Shown here piece by piece: positions 58,742 through 64,000 of a stretch of 64,000 nt of DNA. How positions within the stretch are numbered: position 1 is the stretch's first letter; each line of letters starts with the position of its first letter. The position numbers and the translations under genes were made by a program. The notes beneath the pieces were generated by a model. The model did not search any database. It was not told the DNA's origin and saw only the letters and a list, made by a program, of their open reading frames with translations. This DNA comes from Deltaproteobacteria bacterium (GTDB lineage: Bacteria > Desulfobacterota > Desulfobacteria > Desulfobacterales > SpSt-501): the NCBI GenBank assembly GCA_016219005.1, contig JACRCN010000087.1:1-64000 (forward strand). Direction: 5' to 3'.

Positions 58742-59263
58742 TCACTTTTTGAATATCACGGGCTTCGGCTCATAGTCCCCGGAAGCGACCTGCTCCCAGA
58801 AGGTCTTTTCATTTTCCATCCATCTTGAGCCGAATCTGCTGTTGAAAAAACTGCCGAGCTTATTGAACATATGCATCAGACTGGATCGGTGCTCCAGGGA
58901 TAGGACATCTTCCAGGAACTCGGTGATTTCCGACATTTTTTCCTTCGGAATGTAAGCACGAGCGCCCATCTCAATCGATTTTTTAAGGTAATCGGCGGAC
59001 AGGGCATGGGCGGTGAGCATGATGGTCGGAAACCCCAAGTGGACCGCGGCATTAAGGAGATCGAATCCTCGCACACCCATGATGTCAAGAATAACGGCAT
59101 CGTATGTCCAGGAGCGGAGCAGGTGAAAACCGGTCTCATAGTCCGTCGCCCGGTCCAGAATCAGCCCGGCGTGTTCCGTCAGAATATCCTGCAGGGTATC
59201 GAGGACATCGGGTTCGTCGTCTACGGCCAGCAAGCGCTTGCCGCTTAAAATGCTGTCGGTCAT
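58742..59263 (-). CDS. Stand-alone response-regulator receiver protein
   Basis: About 173 residues. A receiver domain has DDE in LLAVDDEPDVLDTLQ near residue 16, the phospho-acceptor Asp in DAVILDIMGVRGFDLL near 60, Thr in IMLTAHAL near 83 and Lys in AYIPKEKMSEI near 105. The 55-residue tail (LMHMFNKLGSFFNSRFGSRW) has no recognised output domain. AAAGGAG precedes ATG 59263. It is separated by 41 bases from the acyl-CoA ligase gene upstream on the same strand, so the two may be co-transcribed. No kinase is adjacent. Confidence 0.82.
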   Translation of the reverse strand: MTDSILSGKRLLAVDDEPDVLDTLQDILTEHAGLILDRATDYETGFHLLRSWTYDAVILDIMGVRGFDLLNAAVHLGFPTIMLTAHALSADYLKKSIEMGARAYIPKEKMSEITEFLEDVLSLEHRSSLMHMFNKLGSFFNSRFGSRWMENEKTFWEQVASGDYEPKPVIFKK

Positions 59264-59304
59264 TTTATATGCTCCTTTGCCGTTTTCCGTAATTGGCGCA
59301 AGGC

Positions 59305-60990
59305 TCAATTTTTGGCTTCTTCATGACGCGCCCCCTTTTCCCCCTTCGAAATCCGCCTGCGTTCATCGTCACGGATCTCGCGCCGGAGCAGTTTGCCGAC
59401 TTTTGATTTCGGAAGCATGTCCCTGAATTCGATGTAAGCCGGAACCTTATAGGGCGCCAGACGGTCCCGACACCACTTGATCAATTCGGTACCGCCCACA
59501 CCGCGAGCATCCTCCTTCAAGACGACTATGGCTTTGATCCGCTCCCCCACCTTGGGATCCGGAACACCCACCACGCACGCACCGATCACCGTTGGGTTGT
59601 CCTGGAGGGTGGCCTCCACTTCGGAGGCAGACACGCGGTACCCTTTGTGCTTGATGATGTCGGCGGACCTTTCGACATAAATCAGCTCACCCGTCGGTTT
59701 TGCACTGACGAAGTCCCCCATGCGGCACCACGTTTTTCCGTTGAGCTCGATAAATGCCTTGCGGGTTTCCTCGGGCTTTTGATAGTACTCTTTTATCGTG
59801 AAAGGGGAAGTGACCAGAAGCTCTCCGCTCTGGTCCCCGACCACCGGTTCGAGGGTCTCTGGCTCCACAATCAGGCATTCCCGGCTTTTCAAGGGAAAGC
59901 CTATGGCCCTTGGACTGGGCTCTACGCCGATCTTGCTGTAGGCCACATGCCCCACTTCAGTGGAGCCGTAAACCTGGTAGATGGGGATGCCGCAGCGCTC
60001 CCGCCACCGTTTCTTTACTTCCTCGGGGAGAACATCTCCACCACAGAAACAAAATTTCAGCGAACTCAGATCGTAGCGCTCGAGCCGGTCGTGTTCGAGT
60101 ATCATCCGGTAAAGCGTCGGAACGCCAAGCATCCACCGAACACGGTTTCGTGCGATCGTCGCCAGAATTGCGTCTACCTGGGGGACCGGCATCAGCATAA
60201 CGGTGTTGCCCTTGTTCAAGCCGACGGCCATGAACAGGCCCAACGCCATGATATGAAACAGCGGATTGATGGCAATATAGGTGTCTGCGCCTTCCATGAG
60301 ATGATCGCCGCCCACGTCTTCGGTGACGTCGTTCACGTAGGAGGTCATGCCGATGTGCGTGCCCTGCACGCCCTTGGGGAACCCGGTGGTGCCGCCGGTG
60401 TAGAGAATGTAGGACAAATCCTTCCACGGATCAATCGCCGTCTTTCCCGCCAAGGGCGGGTGAGCCAACATCGATCGGAAGGAAATGACCCGGTCGTTCT
60501 TTTCGATCTTTCCGGAAGGGATCTTGTCGAAAAGCACGCCCAGATATTTTTTCCAAGGAGGGAGAAGATCCGCCATGTTTGTCACAATCACCCGTTTAAG
60601 GCCGGTTTTGGCGGATGCTTCTTTGACGTAGCAATAATTGGTGTCCATGCAGATGGCTGTTTCGACACCGGAGTTCTCGACCATATAGGCGATTTCGTGG
60701 GAGGTATATATCGGAGATACCGGCACGACCACGGCGCCGACCTTCTGGATGCCCAAAAAAGCGATGACCCACTGGATGGAGTTGGCGATGTAAATCATCA
60801 CCCGATCGCCCTTGCCGACGCCCAAGCCGGCCAAGGCACCGGCAAAACGCTCGCTCAATTCCTTCAGGCGGCGATATGAGAAGCGTTCCCCGAGATAGAA
60901 AATGGCGGTTTGGTCCGGATACCGCTCGCTCATCCTGTCGAACCGTGTGAACGTCAGTTCACTTTCGAGTGCATCGCCGTGGGCAGGCAT
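59305..60990 (-). CDS. Acyl-CoA/aryl-CoA synthetase (AMP-binding)
   Basis: About 561 residues of the adenylate-forming superfamily. The P-loop-like SYILYTGGTTGFPKGVQGTH is near residue 192, YGSTEVGHVAYSK near 340 is the A5 region, GDFVSAKPTGELIYVERSAD near 430 carries the ATP-ribose-binding Asp, and the final Lys lies in MLPKSKVGKLLRREIRDDE. It makes an acyl- or aryl-CoA from a carboxylic acid, ATP and CoA. ATG 60990 is preferred; a TTG at 60996 is better spaced from AAGGAG. Because it neighbours a branched-chain-amino-acid-type importer, it probably activates the imported carboxylate. Confidence 0.88.
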   Translation of the reverse strand: MPAHGDALESELTFTRFDRMSERYPDQTAIFYLGERFSYRRLKELSERFAGALAGLGVGKGDRVMIYIANSIQWVIAFLGIQKVGAVVVPVSPIYTSHEIAYMVENSGVETAICMDTNYCYVKEASAKTGLKRVIVTNMADLLPPWKKYLGVLFDKIPSGKIEKNDRVISFRSMLAHPPLAGKTAIDPWKDLSYILYTGGTTGFPKGVQGTHIGMTSYVNDVTEDVGGDHLMEGADTYIAINPLFHIMALGLFMAVGLNKGNTVMLMPVPQVDAILATIARNRVRWMLGVPTLYRMILEHDRLERYDLSSLKFCFCGGDVLPEEVKKRWRERCGIPIYQVYGSTEVGHVAYSKIGVEPSPRAIGFPLKSRECLIVEPETLEPVVGDQSGELLVTSPFTIKEYYQKPEETRKAFIELNGKTWCRMGDFVSAKPTGELIYVERSADIIKHKGYRVSASEVEATLQDNPTVIGACVVGVPDPKVGERIKAIVVLKEDARGVGGTELIKWCRDRLAPYKVPAYIEFRDMLPKSKVGKLLRREIRDDERRRISKGEKGARHEEAKN

Positions 60991-61047
60991 CTCCAATCGG
61001 ACTCCTTCTATCGGGTTCTGATCTCTGAAAAAAAAGAACGCTCTCGA

Positions 61048-61794
61048 TTAAATCCCGAAATAGGCTGAACGCACATCCGGGTTGTTCATCAGCTCTTCCC
61101 GTGTGCCCTCCAGAACGGCTGAGCCGTTTTCCAGAATGAAGGCGTAGTTTATGATAGGAATGACCGGCCGCGCGTACTGTTCGGTAATGATGATGGAGAT
61201 TTTTCGCTCATCCCGGATTTCCCGCGTGGCATGCATCAGCATGGCCTGCATCAATGGGCTAAGGCCCAGCAAAGGCTCATCAAGGAGAAGTATTTTCGGC
61301 TGCGCCATAAGCGCCCGGCCAATGGCCAGCATCTGCTGCTCGCCGCCGCTCAAAAAGCCGCCCAGCCGGCTTTTGAGCTTTGTGAGGGCTGGAAAAACCT
61401 TGAATACATATTCCAGGGTTTCCTGCGCCTGGGCGGCCGTTGCCAGGTAACCCCCAATTTTCAGGTTTTCCAGGACGCTGCATTCCTTGAAGATACGGCG
61501 GCGCTCCGGACAAAGGACTATTCCAAGCCGTGCCCGGCGGCTGGATTTCGAGGCCATGATCTCCTGGTCCCGGTATCGGATGCTGCCGGTGAGGGTGATG
61601 CGCTCCCCTCCGGCCATTTCTTCCTTTTTGCGGATATCGAGCATGATGCCGGACAGCGCATACATAAGCGTGGACTTGCCGGCGCTGTTAGCACCAAACA
61701 CCCCGACAATCTGGTTTTCACCGCATCGGATGCTCACATTGTTGAGGGCCAGCATGTTTTCGTAAAACACCATGAGACCGGTCGCCTCAAGCAT
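61048..61794 (-). CDS. livF: Branched-chain amino acid-type ABC transporter ATPase (LivF)
   Basis: 248 residues. Walker A is in GVFGANSAGKSTLMYALSGI near residue 34, the signature is FLSGGEQQMLAIGRALMAQP near 147, and Walker B is KILLLDEPLLGLSP near 168. The switch His is replaced by a Gln-like context (IIITEQYARPV), as in other LivF proteins. Insert residues near 60 (RKKEEMAGGERITLTG) are specific to this protein. It overlaps livG by 8 bases. Confidence 0.9.
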   Translation of the reverse strand: MLEATGLMVFYENMLALNNVSIRCGENQIVGVFGANSAGKSTLMYALSGIMLDIRKKEEMAGGERITLTGSIRYRDQEIMASKSSRRARLGIVLCPERRRIFKECSVLENLKIGGYLATAAQAQETLEYVFKVFPALTKLKSRLGGFLSGGEQQMLAIGRALMAQPKILLLDEPLLGLSPLMQAMLMHATREIRDERKISIIITEQYARPVIPIINYAFILENGSAVLEGTREELMNNPDVRSAYFGI

Positions 61795-62575
61795 GGCGCA
61801 TCACCTCCTCGACCTTCTCCGAGCCGAAATAGGCTTCTCGGACCCGAGGGTCGGCCATCACCTCCGCGGCGGATCCCTCGACCAGTTTCTCACCAAAATT
61901 CAGCACCAGAACCCGGTCGGCAACCTTGAAAAGCTCCCGAAGGCGGTGTTCAATCATGATCAACGTGATGCCGCTCATCTGGAGCCGTTCGATCAAGGGC
62001 ACCATGCTTGCGATTTCGCTCATGCTCAAGCCGGAGAAAACCTCATCGCAGATGATCAGCTCGGGTTTGAGCGCCAGGCAGCGGGCCAACTCCAGTCGCT
62101 TGAGATAGCCGGTCGGAAGGGTCGACGTCACCTTGAAGGGCACGTAGGAGTCCCGCTCGAAACCGATTTCCTCCAGGATATCGATGCCGACGGTGTTCCG
62201 GTCGCCGCGCCGGCCGCCGCCGCGCCAGCCGCCGGTGCGCCTGGCCCGGGGGGAAAAGAGCGGGATCACCAGATTCTTGTAGGCGGGCAAGCTGAAATAG
62301 GGGCGCATGATCTGGAAAGTCCGCGTCAGTCCCATATCGGCAATTTTGTGGGGAGGTTTTCCGGTGATGTTCTTGCCCCGGAACAGGATGCGGCCGGAAG
62401 AAGGCTTAACAAAACCAGTGATGCAGTTGACGGTGGTTGTTTTTCCGGACCCGTTTGGACCGATGATGCCCAGAATTTCCCCCTCGCCGACCTCAAAACT
62501 TACCCGGTTGAGCGCGATGATGCCGCCGAAGGTTTTGGTTATCTCCTGGATTTGCAGGATCGGCCCCTCCTTCAT
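61787..62575 (-). CDS. livG: Branched-chain amino acid-type ABC transporter ATPase (LivG)
   Basis: About 262 residues. Walker A is GIIGPNGSGKTTTVNCITGF near residue 38. The signature region reads TGYLKRLELARCLALKPEL, with LPTGYLKRLE in place of LSxGQ, and Walker B is LIICDEVFSGLS near 176. A Pro/Arg-rich insert near 110 (SPRARRTGGWRGGGRRG) is unusual. ATG 62575 overlaps the livM stop (ATGA); the longer frame to 62872 lies in livM. It works with LivF in the import complex. Confidence 0.9.
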   Translation of the reverse strand: MKEGPILQIQEITKTFGGIIALNRVSFEVGEGEILGIIGPNGSGKTTTVNCITGFVKPSSGRILFRGKNITGKPPHKIADMGLTRTFQIMRPYFSLPAYKNLVIPLFSPRARRTGGWRGGGRRGDRNTVGIDILEEIGFERDSYVPFKVTSTLPTGYLKRLELARCLALKPELIICDEVFSGLSMSEIASMVPLIERLQMSGITLIMIEHRLRELFKVADRVLVLNFGEKLVEGSAAEVMADPRVREAYFGSEKVEEVMRHA

Positions 62576-63591
62576 ATCTTTTTCCACCTTTCGATCTGGT
62601 GATATTTCCGTTGGCCATACACCATCAGCCCCTCGCTGCGAAAGACAACGAAGGCCAGCAGGATGAGGGAATAAAAGACGATTCGAAGCGTGCCGAAATC
62701 CCGTAGCAACTCCGACACGGGGACCAGAATGAGGCAGCCGATCACCGGGCCCACCAGGGTCCCGCTGCCGCCGATGACGGTCGCGGCAATGGGCAGCACT
62801 GAAAAGTCGAGGGCAAATGTGGAGATCCCTGCCCACATGTAAATGTGCACCAGGCTGGCTCCGGCAAAACAACCGATGGCCGAAGCGATGAACACGGCGA
62901 GCGCCTTGTAGGAGGTGATGTTCATTCCAGAGGCCCGCACCGCCTGATCGTTGTCCTTCACGGCGCGCAGCACCAACCCGAGGTCGGTATTGACCAGTCT
63001 GCGCATGCCGAAAAGGAACAGCAACAGCATGCCAATGATGAAATATTGCTCCATCCAGGCGCTCGGTAAGCTATCGATGCCCATGATCCCGTCGGTTCCG
63101 CCCAGGATATCAAGCGCCTCAATGGCCCGGGCCATGAACAGAGGATACATCAACGTGACAATGGCAAAGTACACGCCACGCAGAGGCAGGCACGGCAACA
63201 GCAGCAGGGTGCAAACGATGCCGCCGATAAGTGTGGCGACGGCTATTGAAAGCAGAGCGGCAAAGCCAAATACGCTGTTTAGGACGGCCGACAAGTACCC
63301 GCCGACCCCCACAAAGAAAGCTCCGCCGAGTGAGACCAAGCCCACCTGGTGCGCCAAGAAGTCGAAACTCAGCGCCAGAAGGGCGTATATGCATACGATC
63401 GAAATCACCCGCTGCCAGTACATGTCCGGAATCATCAGTGGCGCAACCAGCAGGCCAACGATGATGACGAACCGCGGCATGATCAGGTACACAAGTTCTC
63501 TCCAGGACATCAACGCGTAAATCCCTTCCGTCCTGACTTTGATGCCCCGATCGATCCTTTCTTTGCGACGCTGGTGCGTTCCCGTGGTCAA
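62572..63591 (-). CDS. livM: Branched-chain amino acid-type ABC transporter permease (LivM)
   Basis: About 339 residues with eight to nine membrane segments. Hallmarks are SFDFLAHQVGLVSLGGAFFV near residue 70 and GLVLRAVKDNDQAVRASGMN near 220, the EAA-like loop contacting the ATPases. SVLPIAATVIGGSGTLVGPV follows near 275. A TTG start at 63591, overlapping the livH stop (TTGA) and 5 bases after GGAGGAG, is favoured; ATG 63510 is an alternative that removes 27 residues. The N-terminal residues before the first helix are charged. Confidence 0.85.
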   Translation of the reverse strand: MTTGTHQRRKERIDRGIKVRTEGIYALMSWRELVYLIMPRFVIIVGLLVAPLMIPDMYWQRVISIVCIYALLALSFDFLAHQVGLVSLGGAFFVGVGGYLSAVLNSVFGFAALLSIAVATLIGGIVCTLLLLPCLPLRGVYFAIVTLMYPLFMARAIEALDILGGTDGIMGIDSLPSAWMEQYFIIGMLLLFLFGMRRLVNTDLGLVLRAVKDNDQAVRASGMNITSYKALAVFIASAIGCFAGASLVHIYMWAGISTFALDFSVLPIAATVIGGSGTLVGPVIGCLILVPVSELLRDFGTLRIVFYSLILLAFVVFRSEGLMVYGQRKYHQIERWKKI

Positions 63592-64000
63592 ACGCGCTCC
63601 TCCAGTTCCTTCTGCTGGCCGAAAATGCCGGACGGCTTGAAGATGAGTGTCAGAATGATGGCCAGCAGGGCAACGACCATCTGATAATGCGACCCCAGAT
63701 AGACGGCTGTCAGTATCTGTGCAAAACCGATGATAAAAGCAGCCAGAACCGCGCCGGCCCAACTGCCAAGCCCGCCGACGATGCAGACGGCGATGGCCAA
63801 AATCAGCACATTGTAGCCGGATTCCACCACAATGTTCCCCAGCGGCAGAAGCAACATGGCGCTGAGAGCCGCCAGCGAAGACCCGAGACCCATGGCCACA
63901 ACCGCCATGACATCCGAATCAATCCCCAGCATGAGCGCCGCCCGCTCGTCCTGAGCCATACCCCTCAAAGCCAGGCCGATGCGGGTTTTGTGTGTAAACA
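63588..64000 (-). CDS. livH: Branched-chain amino acid-type ABC transporter permease (LivH), partial
   Basis: The gene enters from the right edge; only the last 137 or so codons are visible. THKTRIGLALRGMAQDERAA is the EAA-like loop of LivH, followed by membrane segments such as LGSSLAALSAMLLLPLGNIV and ILAIAVCIVGGLGSWAGAVL. The end FKPSGIFGQQKELEERV is typical. The start, and probably a solute-binding protein, lie beyond the window. Confidence 0.88.
   Translation of the reverse strand, partial: FTHKTRIGLALRGMAQDERAALMLGIDSDVMAVVAMGLGSSLAALSAMLLLPLGNIVVESGYNVLILAIAVCIVGGLGSWAGAVLAAFIIGFAQILTAVYLGSHYQMVVALLAIILTLIFKPSGIFGQQKELEERV

Noticed and set aside
1..64000. CRISPR arrays, insertion sequences, tRNA or rRNA genes
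   Set aside because: No regularly spaced repeats, transposase-like proteins, terminal inverted repeats with target duplications, or cloverleaf/rRNA signatures were seen in the intergenic regions.

Overview
This window is a GC-rich stretch of bacterial chromosome. The mix of genes fits an anaerobic Gram-negative bacterium, most likely a Desulfobacterota (former Deltaproteobacteria) lineage. The supporting genes are a tungsten-type aldehyde:ferredoxin oxidoreductase, a glycyl radical enzyme, two TAXI-type TRAP transporters, a LivFGMH transporter next to an acyl-CoA ligase, a lipid A-type acyltransferase and a PbpC/alpha-2-macroglobulin pair. The phylum is inferred from gene content; no rRNA or tRNA gene was recognised.

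Region 1 (1-14.9 kb) is a surface-glycan locus. A plus-strand set (end of a NeuB-like synthase, a short-chain dehydrogenase, an aldehyde dehydrogenase, a CMP-sugar synthetase) points to a nonulosonic (sialic/legionaminic-like) acid. A convergent minus-strand operon (10.6 to 3.6 kb) holds an FkbM methyltransferase, an FdtA-like ketoisomerase, an FdtB-like aminotransferase, a family 2 glycosyltransferase, a NeuD/PglD-like acetyltransferase, a beta-propeller protein, a TylF-like methyltransferase and a GNAT-like protein. It probably makes a 3-amino-3,6-dideoxyhexose and modifies the glycan. Its 4.5-6.2 kb part is much more AT-rich than its neighbours. Two tandem paralogous surface-carbohydrate proteins and a sulfotransferase follow on the plus strand.

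Region 2 (15-33.6 kb) carries a secreted protein, a dikinase-like protein with an unfamiliar C-terminal domain divergent from an aldehyde:ferredoxin oxidoreductase, a small exported protein, an LpxL/HtrB-like acyltransferase, PbpC with a 1900-residue thioester alpha-2-macroglobulin, a homocysteine methyltransferase-family protein, an exported Ntn-hydrolase and another short-chain dehydrogenase.

Region 3 (33.8-52 kb) has an OmpR-type two-component system, a complete TAXI-DUF1850-TRAP operon, a nicotinamidase, a YihY-family membrane protein, a ThDP enzyme, an AT-rich orphan membrane protein, the helicase HrpB, a universal stress protein and a second TAXI/TRAP pair separated by a large RNA-hairpin sequence.

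Region 4 (52-64 kb) has a GntR regulator with its own operator, co-directional with a glycyl radical enzyme that lacks the usual Glu after its catalytic Cys and has no activase here. Then come a CorA-like transporter with a GMS signature, small exported proteins (DUF4124/coiled coil, four EF-hands, glycine-zipper lipoprotein), a stand-alone receiver protein, and an acyl-CoA ligase plus LivFGM(H) operon running off the right edge.
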